Assembly: GCA_002839535.1 (NCBI GenBank)
Contig: PGYF01000035.1
Location: 1 to 17,801, forward strand
Direction of reading: 5' to 3'
Source of the DNA: Nitrospira bacterium HGW-Nitrospira-1
GTDB taxonomy: Bacteria; Nitrospirota; Thermodesulfovibrionia; Thermodesulfovibrionales; UBA6898
Length of the DNA stretch: 17,801 bases
The translations under genes and the position numbers were made by a program. The notes beneath the pieces are model-generated. The model was not told the DNA's origin. It saw only the letters and a program-made list of their open reading frames with translations, and did no database searches. Numbering within the stretch: the stretch's first letter is position 1; every line of letters starts with the position of its first letter. This document shows positions 1-7,666 of this stretch, piece by piece.

Positions 1-25
1 AAACCGCTAAATGTGTATCCGTCAT
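1..25 (-). CDS. Start of a gene cut by the window edge, possibly cas1
   Basis: After the cas6e stop an ATG at 25-23 opens a frame, MTDTHLAV, that runs off the window edge. In type I-E operons cas1 normally follows cas6e directly, so by position this could be its N-terminus. Eight codons are far too few to recognise a family, and the upstream bases give only a weak ribosome binding site. A tiny frame of seven codons (45 to 22) overlaps its start and looks meaningless. The call rests almost wholly on operon order. Confidence 0.3.
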
Positions 26-47
26 TTAACCGTCCATTGTTTCATAA

Positions 48-812
48 TTATATCCGCCTCACCAGCATAAGCCCGCAGCCGAAGGCCTTGGCACGGCCGA
101 TGCCGCTATACAAGCTCTCTTCTATAAATGTATCAGGATCTGTAACGGTAAGGATTCCATTAAAATCGAGAGTGCTGAAGGTGATCGGTTTTGCTTCTTT
201 GCCTTTAAAGAGCCTGTGTTGGCAATATCCATCAGCTCTTACAGCAGGTTTATCTTTGTCATCCTCCACAAGGAAGCCTTGCTCCGTTTCCCGTGTCTTG
301 AGCCATGCAACTCCTGCTTCCTGAATAAGGGTCGCAACATGAGGCCGCTTGTCATGCGGCATTTCTTTAAAATTCAACTTAGTCTTTGCCTCCATCACCA
401 CATCATGACGTATTCGCTTTTTTGTAGGTAGTTTCTCTTTAAGGCCGCGCTCTATGCGGCTTGCACACCAGGCTTCAATTTCGGGCTCGGTCCGCTCTTT
501 CTTGTCATGCTGTATCGGATTGACCCTAAGCTTGAAGGCAAGCCGTTCGCCTTTTGAAAGCCTGGGCTCGTAGATTTTGGGGGTGACTTCCCATAAACCA
601 CCTGAATCAGCCGGTTCGCGTGCTGAGACAGCATAAAAAGTTGGCCAGCCGTTTACAGATTCATAACGATACAGAAAATCCCGCTTGCGGTCGGGGCCGT
701 CACTGAACAGATTCCATATCAATCTATGCAGACTGTACCCATCCCCCCTGACAAGACCCGCAATCTCTTTTGGTGATACATCACGCCGCAGTCGAATCAT
801 GCTGAAGAACAT
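48..812 (-). CDS. cas6e: Cas6e (CasE/Cse3), CRISPR pre-crRNA endoribonuclease
   Basis: Cas6e cuts the repeat stem-loops of the CRISPR transcript and stays bound to the 3' handle of the crRNA in the type I-E Cascade complex. The protein is 254 residues from the ATG at 812, within the family's usual size range. Residues 26-29 (YSLH) give a Tyr and His spaced like the catalytic pair of characterised Cse3 proteins, and the C-terminus carries the glycine-rich loop of the second RAMP fold (GIGRAKAFGCG, then LMLVRRI). I chose 812 because AGGAGG lies 7 bases upstream and the N-terminus then begins with a beta strand (MFFSMIRLRR), as expected. A longer frame from a TTG at 839 would bury that binding site. 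The start overlaps the end of cas5e by 16 bp, suggesting translational coupling. Confidence 0.93.
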   Translation of the reverse strand: MFFSMIRLRRDVSPKEIAGLVRGDGYSLHRLIWNLFSDGPDRKRDFLYRYESVNGWPTFYAVSAREPADSGGLWEVTPKIYEPRLSKGERLAFKLRVNPIQHDKKERTEPEIEAWCASRIERGLKEKLPTKKRIRHDVVMEAKTKLNFKEMPHDKRPHVATLIQEAGVAWLKTRETEQGFLVEDDKDKPAVRADGYCQHRLFKGKEAKPITFSTLDFNGILTVTDPDTFIEESLYSGIGRAKAFGCGLMLVRRI

Positions 813-1534
813 GTTTCGCCCTCCTTTTTTACAGAGCAATAATGCTCACGCCGCTCACTAAACTGCCAGCGAATACGGGAAAGCGGCGCATCACGACGTG
901 TAATGACATGTTCCTGATTAAAGCCGCTTTCCCTGTCGTCTTCCCAATAAATCAAGTAGGGAGAATTGGTGAGGACGCCGGGCAGTTCATCATTGTTAAA
1001 TGTCACACTCGCAAGAGCTTTTTCAAGAGTTGCTGCTTTTTTGATAACCTTTGGCTGAAGTGGTAAAGCCAGTGGACAGGACTTGCGGCCAAGATAGAGG
1101 GTAAATTCCGGCTTCGTCAGTTTATCGGCCAACGCCTGCGCAGTATATTTTGCTCCATCACGAACAGTGACCGCCACAGTGTAGGCGGCATCGCAGCGGT
1201 AATCTCTGGTGGAGAGGATTGTGTTCAAATTTTCATTCGCTAGTTCTGAATAACGTGTATAACGGGTAACCCCTTTCTTTTCAGACGGCACCTGTGCAGT
1301 ATGATAGTCCCGCAGCAGTGTACCCATAGCATCCACACGCACGGCAAAGAAACATGCATCGGCCAGTTCTTTTTGCCGCTCATCTTCATCGCGCCGGATG
1401 CCGAGGGCAGCAGCAAGCAAACCGATTATGGCTGACTTGCTGGGATGAGCAAAGCTGGGCCTGTATTCGCCGACAGCAATGTCGCCCCATGATGCCAGTG
1501 GGCCATATAGTCGAAAAATAAGATAGTCACGCAT
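797..1534 (-). CDS. cas5e: Cas5e (CasD), Cascade crRNA 5'-handle subunit
   Basis: Cas5e is the RAMP-fold subunit that caps the 5' handle of the crRNA and links Cas8e to the Cas7 backbone in type I-E Cascade. The protein is 245 residues. The diagnostic N-terminal region is clear: a beta strand ending in RLYGPLASWGD (about residues 8-18), then an Arg and the segment HPSKSAIIGLLAAALGIRR (30-48). The ATG is preceded by AAGGAG lying inside the last codons of cas7e, only 4 bp downstream of its stop, so the two genes are tightly coupled. The last codons overlap the start of cas6e and carry its ribosome binding site. Nothing suggests damage. Confidence 0.95.
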   Translation of the reverse strand: MRDYLIFRLYGPLASWGDIAVGEYRPSFAHPSKSAIIGLLAAALGIRRDEDERQKELADACFFAVRVDAMGTLLRDYHTAQVPSEKKGVTRYTRYSELANENLNTILSTRDYRCDAAYTVAVTVRDGAKYTAQALADKLTKPEFTLYLGRKSCPLALPLQPKVIKKAATLEKALASVTFNNDELPGVLTNSPYLIYWEDDRESGFNQEHVITRRDAPLSRIRWQFSERREHYCSVKKEGETCSSA

Positions 1535-1538
1535 AGCT

Positions 1539-2585
1539 TCACTCCTTTACGAAGTTAATGATTTTGGTTAAGCTCCCTTCGCCGTAACAGGGACCGTAGA
1601 CTTTGTCGAAGTTGTCACGACGTTTTTCCAGTTCGCTAATAGCCATGCTGAGAATATCCTCTCCTTTCACAGGCTTTAGAAATGCCACAGAAAGCGAGCG
1701 GGGTTGTTGATTACCCTTTTCGACCAAAATATAAGAAGCACAAGCGCGAGAAGCAAAGCTGCACTGTTTGCCCGTAGGTGAAATTGTTGCTGCCGCCTCA
1801 ATCAGTGCCGCCAAGGATTTATTGGCAAGCTCATTGGCTTTCTCTGGCTCTTTGTTCTTCAAATTCTCAACAAGTAAGCCCGTATTGATACAGATATAAA
1901 GATAAAAGACCCCTGAAGCAAATTCGGTCTCTCCAATATGAGCTGCACCTGCATCGTCTTGCTTGGTATTCAGGTCATCAACTGCGGTAAAGTAATCGTC
2001 TTCCACGGTTACTTCATGCACGGTTATAGCATGGGCTACCTGAACAGCAGCGTCCATACCAAGGTTCATCTTACCTTTTACTGCAAGCATCCTCCCGAAC
2101 ATGGCGATATCTACGGCATTGTGTTCCTTGCTGAGCAATTCCAATTCTTCGTCCTGTGGAGCACGTTTTTCTCGACAAAGCGTATCAATAAGCTCGTTGA
2201 GTTTATTGTATTCAATATGTGACATATGAATCGGCTGCTTCAAGAGTGTTTCTTTGTAAGGATCACTCCTATCTATACTCTCGGTCTCAGCAAAAGCCTC
2301 TGCAATTTGTTTACCCCAAGATATTGCATCTTCTTGCAGTATCCCCGCGTTTTTAAACTTTCTTGCTGCATCGAGGCCCATTTTCTTTGTGCGTTTCCCT
2401 ATGTGATCACCGACAGCCGCCTTAAACGAATCCGATGTCCGCCATGCGCGTTTAAGGCTCTGTGAGGATATCCGCAGACGATCCTTGCCACCCATTTTAG
2501 CGGTCTTAGGCCGTCCAAGTTCATCCCGGTTAAGATTTGACGGCGGATACGATGTTAAAAGATGCAGTTGAATGAATGTGCTCAT
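1539..2585 (-). CDS. cas7e: Cas7e (CasC/Cse4), Cascade backbone subunit
   Basis: Cas7e polymerises along the crRNA spacer (six copies in E. coli Cascade) and forms the backbone that holds the R-loop. The protein is 348 residues, normal for the family. The N-terminal signature is almost textbook: LLTSYPPSNLNRDELGRPKTA (about 9-29), GGKDRLRISSQSLKRAWR (32-49). The central part holds the thumb region with HEVTVEDDYFTAVDDLN, and the C-terminal half has ISPTGKQCSFASRACASYILVE. AAAGGAG lies 9 bases before the ATG. It sits 36 bp after cse2 and 4 bp before cas5e in the Cascade operon. Confidence 0.97.
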   Translation of the reverse strand: MSTFIQLHLLTSYPPSNLNRDELGRPKTAKMGGKDRLRISSQSLKRAWRTSDSFKAAVGDHIGKRTKKMGLDAARKFKNAGILQEDAISWGKQIAEAFAETESIDRSDPYKETLLKQPIHMSHIEYNKLNELIDTLCREKRAPQDEELELLSKEHNAVDIAMFGRMLAVKGKMNLGMDAAVQVAHAITVHEVTVEDDYFTAVDDLNTKQDDAGAAHIGETEFASGVFYLYICINTGLLVENLKNKEPEKANELANKSLAALIEAAATISPTGKQCSFASRACASYILVEKGNQQPRSLSVAFLKPVKGEDILSMAISELEKRRDNFDKVYGPCYGEGSLTKIINFVKE

Positions 2586-2621
2586 TGATTTATTCTCCTT
2601 TCAGACTTTATTTTATTGGTT

Positions 2622-3131
2622 TCATTTCTCATTAGGTGCCTCTGAGTAGTATTTAAAGGCCCACTCTTTACGAATTTCCGCGTACTTGTCATTCCAGAGA
2701 TAAAGGCTCCGCGCCAAACTTTGCAAGTTAATATTTCCACCGAGAAGCGCAATAATGCGCCTCATGCCAGTAAAAAGTTCGTCTTGCTCCTTCATTTTGA
2801 GCAATCGTCTGAAGCGGAGGCCGCTCACTCTGGCCGAACCGTCTGCCTTGCCAGTTGCCATTTGCTCTGCAATGCTGGCTGCACTGTCATTAGTCTTGAC
2901 GCGAGCCGAGAGGACGGCTACGAGTGATAACCAATTATCATCTACTCTACCGATATTCATCAGTGCCTTTCGCAAACGATGATACGCCGGAGAAAAGACT
3001 ACTTCTGCAATAGTGCCGCATCGTCGGAGCACAGCCCTTTCACCACGATCTTTTTCAAGCCCCTCCCACCACTTAATCAAAACCTGCACTTCCGGTGAAT
3101 CCTTCTTGAACTTCAGATAATGTTCATTCAT
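2622..3131 (-). CDS. cse2: Cse2 (CasB, Cas11e), Cascade small subunit
   Basis: Cse2 forms a dimer along the inner face of type I-E Cascade and stabilises the displaced non-target strand and the R-loop. The protein is 169 residues, all-helical in appearance and rich in Arg and Lys as expected. Family features visible are WWEGLEKDRGERAVLRRC (about 21-38), FSPAYHRL (46-53), VSGLRFRRLL (102-111) and the C-terminal LARSLYLWNDKYAEIRKEWA with aromatic residues near the end. GGAGG lies just upstream of the ATG. The gene starts 26 bp after cas8e and precedes cas7e, the canonical order. Confidence 0.94.
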   Translation of the reverse strand: MNEHYLKFKKDSPEVQVLIKWWEGLEKDRGERAVLRRCGTIAEVVFSPAYHRLRKALMNIGRVDDNWLSLVAVLSARVKTNDSAASIAEQMATGKADGSARVSGLRFRRLLKMKEQDELFTGMRRIIALLGGNINLQSLARSLYLWNDKYAEIRKEWAFKYYSEAPNEK

Positions 3132-3157
3132 GAGTCCTCCGTTCTATCAAATGTTTG

Positions 3158-4789
3158 TTATAATCCCAGCAATGTCCTAACAAATGTGCCTTTATTGAAA
3201 TCATTAAGTTCTTTTCGAGCAAGCGAAGCTTTCTTTATGTCAACATCCTCAATCGGACCATTTAGCATGTGTGCATCAAATTGCTGGAGGGCTTCACTGC
3301 AAAGAGCATGATGCCACCCTTCAAGGAAAATCAGGAGGGGTTCGTCATTTTTAGCAGCACGCATGATGTTATTCAGTGTCGAATAAAAGTACTGTTCCGT
3401 CTTTTGCCAAAAAAACGCTTCAACAGCCATAAATAACGACACGTCAGATGTCGAATTCAATATTCTGACCCGCGCTTTTTCCTCATCCGCATGAAGCCTC
3501 TTGATGTCTTTATATTTCCAATTTATCTGTTTGCTTATGGAGTCATATTCGGGTATTCCATGCAGTACCCGTTTTATGGCAATTTTGACGTTACCGCATA
3601 TAATAATGGATGCTTTGATTAAGCTTGCTATAGTGTCCTCATACTTTGCTATTAACTCATCACTAACCGTTATTAATGGCATTTTTGCATCGTACCAGCA
3701 TCGAGCTTTCATGTTTTCCGTATCATACCCAAACGCCCAGCATCGGAGTTGCCAGTCGCTTTGTTGACGTTCATTAATGAACTCGTGTACAATTTTGGCA
3801 GGTTCTCTTTTTCGTTCATTGTCATTGACGACAAATCCGAGCCAATGTCGGTAACTCACTCCGCCGGGTTGAGTCAGAACAGATTTTTGAGTATTACCAT
3901 TGAACGGTGATAATGGATGCTTCATCGGGGCTTTATACTCAGTACCTTTGTTAACTTCTCGATATGAGGTAATTAAGAAGTTGCTTTGCTGCGTGCAGAT
4001 ATTACAAATTCCGGTTTCCAGATTCTTGATGTCCAGTTTAATGCGCCTCGGCATAGCCCAGAAATACTGAAAAGGATGCATATCCTGTTCGGTGACACTG
4101 GCTTTTGTGGCAGCTAACCACGGGAACTTATTTGAATCTGAACTTCGTGCCGAACTGCACATGCTCAGAAACTTTTTTGATTCAAGCACGTTCAACCAAA
4201 TCGTATGCCACAGTGTATCCAAGTCTTTGTCACCAATGATAAGCGTTGTTAACGGACCACCACCACGAAGAGAGGTACGGAAGTCCCGCCCACCCATAGG
4301 AGCGTTTGTCTGCATAGTAAACAACGCAGTGGCGCAGCATGACGGACACATAGCGGTAACGGCATCTCTTTTAATAAAAAAATCTCTGTTTTCTTTAAGA
4401 GTATTTTCCGTCGCTGCTCCAATAAGAAGCCAGTCAATCGGCTTGGACTTTTGATTGAAATCATCGAGATCCTGCATAAACCGCGGCCCGTCTCCGCCAA
4501 GCTCAAAGGCATGATGAACCGTCATGAATGCCGCTTTCAGTTGATCCGGCGACGGCGGTGTTTTCAGCTTCTGCTTCCATTCAATTCTATTGGCAGGCGC
4601 AAAAGTTGTTTGAACCAGTCCGATCAAAAACTGTATGAGGGCACCGCTGAAGTCAGGACGCGGCGCATTGAGGGCAACAACAGGGTTGTCGGCAAAGTTG
4701 TCCGTCACCTCCCACGGTCTAATCCTATCCGGCGTTCCGTCCTTTCGCTTTACCGGAATCCACTTCTCATCAATCAGATTGAACTTCAT
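3158..4789 (-). CDS. cse1: Cas8e (Cse1/CasA), large subunit of type I-E Cascade
   Basis: Cse1 recognises the PAM, locks the R-loop and recruits Cas3 to the target. The protein is 543 residues, close to the usual 500-550. The N-terminus FNLIDEKWIPV is the family signature. Two Cys pairs, C148/C151 (CPSC) and C262/C265 (CNIC), match the zinc site of the family, and NRDFFIKR (about 134-141) sits where the L1 loop region lies. GGRDFRTSLRGGGPLTTLI (about 167-185) and QPGGVSYRHWLGF are also typical. The ATG has GGAGG 9 bases upstream, inside the end of the Cas3 C-terminal-domain frame, which it overlaps by 20 bp. The C-terminal helical bundle, which presents the Cas3-binding surface, is complete. 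Confidence 0.95.
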   Translation of the reverse strand: MKFNLIDEKWIPVKRKDGTPDRIRPWEVTDNFADNPVVALNAPRPDFSGALIQFLIGLVQTTFAPANRIEWKQKLKTPPSPDQLKAAFMTVHHAFELGGDGPRFMQDLDDFNQKSKPIDWLLIGAATENTLKENRDFFIKRDAVTAMCPSCCATALFTMQTNAPMGGRDFRTSLRGGGPLTTLIIGDKDLDTLWHTIWLNVLESKKFLSMCSSARSSDSNKFPWLAATKASVTEQDMHPFQYFWAMPRRIKLDIKNLETGICNICTQQSNFLITSYREVNKGTEYKAPMKHPLSPFNGNTQKSVLTQPGGVSYRHWLGFVVNDNERKREPAKIVHEFINERQQSDWQLRCWAFGYDTENMKARCWYDAKMPLITVSDELIAKYEDTIASLIKASIIICGNVKIAIKRVLHGIPEYDSISKQINWKYKDIKRLHADEEKARVRILNSTSDVSLFMAVEAFFWQKTEQYFYSTLNNIMRAAKNDEPLLIFLEGWHHALCSEALQQFDAHMLNGPIEDVDIKKASLARKELNDFNKGTFVRTLLGL

Positions 4790-5237
4790 TTTCGTAGGCC
4801 TCCTTGTTTGTTACAGTCACACCTCTCGTTCGGCAATATGTCACAATAACCGTGTCACCTCTCTTGTTTTGTGCCTCTCCATGCCATACTCCGTCATCAC
4901 CTTTTGAAAGCGGGACGAGAACACTCCATTTACCTTTGTCGGGTAACATGTCTTTCAGTTTCTCTACCACTGCCCGAAGCTCAGAATCAGTATGGTTGGC
5001 TTCGCTATGAACAAAAAAGCTGCAAAGATTTACCTGACTCATATCCCACGGAAAGTCTGAATGGGGGTACCACGGGGTAAGTTCCCTGCCATCCCATCGG
5101 GCAAGACGCACAGTGGTTTCTGTATCGCCAAGCCGCGTAGGTGTCCGCATATCCTCAAGCCATTGATTAGGCGTCGCCACATATCCTTGTTCAAGTTTTA
5201 ATTCGTTGATACGCATTCCATTTACCCATTGCGTCAA
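4770..5237 (-). CDS. Separated C-terminal domain of type I-E Cas3
   Basis: This frame encodes up to 155 residues that look like the C-terminal domain missing from the helicase frame upstream. Visible features are LKLEQGYVATPNQWLEDM (13-30), then RTPTRLGD (31-38) and TTVRLARWDGRELTPWY (41-57), which is the TRLGE-plus-strand region that follows the helicase core in I-E Cas3 proteins. A later stretch (KGKWSVLVPLSKGDDGVWHG, then YCRTRGVTV) matches the end of that domain. In known structures this domain folds over the DNA channel and helps dock Cas3 on Cse1. The frame is one base out of register with cas3 and overlaps it by 47 bp. The first possible starts are a TTG at 5237 and an ATG at 5216, neither with a good ribosome binding site, so independent translation is doubtful. 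Homology is recalled from the family, not computed. Confidence 0.8.
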   Translation of the reverse strand: MTQWVNGMRINELKLEQGYVATPNQWLEDMRTPTRLGDTETTVRLARWDGRELTPWYPHSDFPWDMSQVNLCSFFVHSEANHTDSELRAVVEKLKDMLPDKGKWSVLVPLSKGDDGVWHGEAQNKRGDTVIVTYCRTRGVTVTNKEAYENEVQSD

Positions 5238-7590
5238 TGTCCCGCTTCCGAAGTGTCGCAGGAATCAATTCGTCCGCCTCCTCAGTAAAAGCCGCTTCTA
5301 TAAGCTCACGAGCATCGTCAGGCATACGCAAAACTCCCCTGTCACTCAAAAGCCTTGAGGTCAACCATAGACAGCCATGACTGGGATAGACGAAAGCTGC
5401 TTTAGGAAAAGCGGCTTTATACCAGTCCGATCCGGCATCGTCTTCCGGCAACGGCCCATGAATTATGAAACGCGGATGATCCCTCTGGTCAGGTCCAGTC
5501 CCAGGCGGCAACGGATTTCCTCGGTCGTCCCGCAAGTGCCGATGGAGCCTCCCGGCACGCTGAATCAGCAAGTCCATTGGCGCGAGGTCTGAGATAAGCA
5601 GGTCAAAATCAAGATCAAGGGATTGTTCGACTACTTGTGTAGCTATCAGTATTTTTCCGCTCCGGTCCTTTTCTTTGCTATTTCTTCCGAAGCAATCTTT
5701 AACCATGGTTTCTATATCCAACCGATCACCCATTGCAAAGCGGGCATGAAAAATCATGACATTGTCTGAAGCGGCCTTTTCTCGAAGACTTTCAAATCCG
5801 GCAATCGCGTCATGCACGGTGTTCCGAATCCAACAGACGCATTTCCCTTGCCCGGCTGCTGTGATGATTATTCGTTCTACATCTTCAGATTCAGTTATAA
5901 TTTTCACGTCTACACTCGTTATACGTTGCAGGGTTGCCTCTACAGGGACTTCTGAAATTCTATCATTACGCAACAGATGAGTTGCCAGTGGATAAGCATC
6001 GGATACAACATGAAGAGTGTCAAACATGCCCATCCCTCCGTTAAAGCTGGAAATAAATTCTTGACGCACATGATTCGGCAATGTCGCTGAGAGAAGAATT
6101 GCACTTCCACCCATCGCCGCATGAAAAGAAAGCAGGGTTTGAAGAAGCTTGTTCATGTAAGGGTCGTATGCATGTACCTCATCAACAATAAGAATATGCC
6201 CTGCCAATCCGAAAAGCCGTAACGACTGAAAACGGGACGGCAGAATCGTCAAAAGAGCCTGATCGAGTGTTCCGACTCCTGCGTCAGCAAGCAACGCCTT
6301 CTTTCGATTATCCGACAGCCATGAAACACATTGAGCAGAAGCTGTGTCCTCGTCGGTTCCATACTGTTTCTGTGCATGAGAGGAATCAGCAATAGAGCGC
6401 ATAAAGGTATCCGAAAGATGCCTCGCCCCATGGGCCAATACGAGAGAGGGCGTAGAATCGTCCGTAAAAAACTTGCGGTACACCTTGGCAACACGATCAT
6501 ACATTGCATTTGAAGTAGCCATTGTGGGCAGGGCCATAAATATACCATTCCCAAGGCCGCGTGCCATAAGACGTTTAGCCAGAAATAATGCAGCCTCAGT
6601 TTTGCCGGAACCTGTAACATCTTCAAGGATGAATAGCTGCGGAGAATCAGAAATCGGACATTCGATTACATGTCTTTGTAATGGCGTAGGTTCACTAATA
6701 TCAGGAAATACATCTGTAAATGGACTATCAGTTGCTTTTGGACTTGCGGCATTAATGCCCGCTTCGCGTATAGCATGTTCCGCTTGAGGAATGGCGTGGT
6801 TTCGCCAATATTCGTCAAGCGGCATGACGTTTTCACAAAATTGGCACCATTGACTGTTTGACCCGATCCAGTCGCATAGCACAGCAAAACCGGCCATTAG
6901 CCAAGAAACACTTTGCATGGAATTCGATTCATAGATATTTATTGGTGAGGGCAGTTGAGGAATAATACCAACCTCTTTGGTTAGAACAACTTGAAGATCA
7001 TGCAGATATTGTGATGCGCAGTTTATTTCTTCAGTGGCAAAAAATGCTGATAGTCTTAACTGAAGATTGTTGGGACCTGTTCTCCGCGGGGGTTCCCCGT
7101 GATGACCGGTAAATGCATTTGCAATATATTGAAAGAGTTCCTGCCAGTATTCAGCGACATTACTAAAATCAGGCACACTGGCAGAGTTTGCGGCATCAAA
7201 TGAGCGCCAAAGAGATTCAATCCATAGCAAATTTCCAAGACTGTCATGACGGACGGGATAAGTCTTGCTGGATTTCTTCCCTTGCAGTTTCTCCAGCAGA
7301 TCAGGACGCAGATTCTGAAAGCTCTCTGAAAATTTGCCGATATCGTGTAGTCCAAGAAACAGTGCTATCCATTGACAGCAAATCGTCTCATCAAGCCCGG
7401 AGATTGTAGCAAAGCGTTGTCGCAAGTCATTGCGTTGTGAAAGCAACACATGCCCCACCGCCGCTACATCAAGGCAATGATACGGCAGGAGATGATACCC
7501 CGGCCCGTCTTTTTCAGCCTTGCCCCAGTATCTGTAATATGACGGCAGTTCTTTCATGGCTTGCAATCCCTCCTCCATGCAGAGAATCAT
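5191..7590 (-). CDS. cas3: Cas3 nuclease-helicase, lacking its C-terminal domain (frame interrupted)
   Basis: Cas3 is recruited to target-bound Cascade, where it unwinds DNA with ATP and cuts it. The 799-residue frame holds an N-terminal HD nuclease with H38, H82-D83 (GLHDIGKF), GHH (162-164) and D240 in the VLCDWIGS motif. The superfamily 2 helicase follows: Walker A GSGKTEA (327-333), DEVH (470-473), SAT (501-503), and motifs V and VI in ATQVVEQSLDLDFD and QRAGRLHRH (677-685). It then stops at 5191, before the usual C-terminal domain, which continues in the overlapping frame to 4770. Joined at the A-run at 5196-5199 the protein would be about 939 residues, the normal size. ATG 7590 has GGGGGAGGT 8 bases upstream; ATG 7557 also has a good site (GGAGGAGGG), so the start could be 11 codons later. 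Confidence 0.93.
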   Translation of the reverse strand: MILCMEEGLQAMKELPSYYRYWGKAEKDGPGYHLLPYHCLDVAAVGHVLLSQRNDLRQRFATISGLDETICCQWIALFLGLHDIGKFSESFQNLRPDLLEKLQGKKSSKTYPVRHDSLGNLLWIESLWRSFDAANSASVPDFSNVAEYWQELFQYIANAFTGHHGEPPRRTGPNNLQLRLSAFFATEEINCASQYLHDLQVVLTKEVGIIPQLPSPINIYESNSMQSVSWLMAGFAVLCDWIGSNSQWCQFCENVMPLDEYWRNHAIPQAEHAIREAGINAASPKATDSPFTDVFPDISEPTPLQRHVIECPISDSPQLFILEDVTGSGKTEAALFLAKRLMARGLGNGIFMALPTMATSNAMYDRVAKVYRKFFTDDSTPSLVLAHGARHLSDTFMRSIADSSHAQKQYGTDEDTASAQCVSWLSDNRKKALLADAGVGTLDQALLTILPSRFQSLRLFGLAGHILIVDEVHAYDPYMNKLLQTLLSFHAAMGGSAILLSATLPNHVRQEFISSFNGGMGMFDTLHVVSDAYPLATHLLRNDRISEVPVEATLQRITSVDVKIITESEDVERIIITAAGQGKCVCWIRNTVHDAIAGFESLREKAASDNVMIFHARFAMGDRLDIETMVKDCFGRNSKEKDRSGKILIATQVVEQSLDLDFDLLISDLAPMDLLIQRAGRLHRHLRDDRGNPLPPGTGPDQRDHPRFIIHGPLPEDDAGSDWYKAAFPKAAFVYPSHGCLWLTSRLLSDRGVLRMPDDARELIEAAFTEEADELIPATLRKRDIDAMGKWNAYQRIKT

Positions 7591-7666
7591 ATCACAAGAC
7601 CTCCCCCAAACGGCGTCCTATGTTTTTGAAAATTCTTTTCTCCAATGATTACAGATGTCTTGTGAT
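7591..7666. repeat. 10-bp perfect inverted repeat spanning the pfk-cas3 junction
   Basis: ATCACAAGAC at 7591-7600 and its exact reverse complement at 7657-7666 flank the 3' end of the phosphofructokinase gene and the leader of cas3, with 56 bases between the arms. One arm lies directly before the first cas3 ATG, the other in the last codons of pfk. It could be an operator half-site pair, part of an mRNA fold that hides the cas3 ribosome binding site, or chance. The intervening DNA has no good terminator and only a poor promoter match. Confidence 0.4.

Noticed and set aside
813..839. Longer cas6e start at TTG 839
   Set aside because: It would place the AGGAGG ribosome binding site inside the gene and add nine residues unlike the family N-terminus.
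4249..4512. 87-residue minus-strand frame inside cas8e
   Set aside because: It is a shifted shadow of cas8e, which shows clear family motifs through the same DNA.
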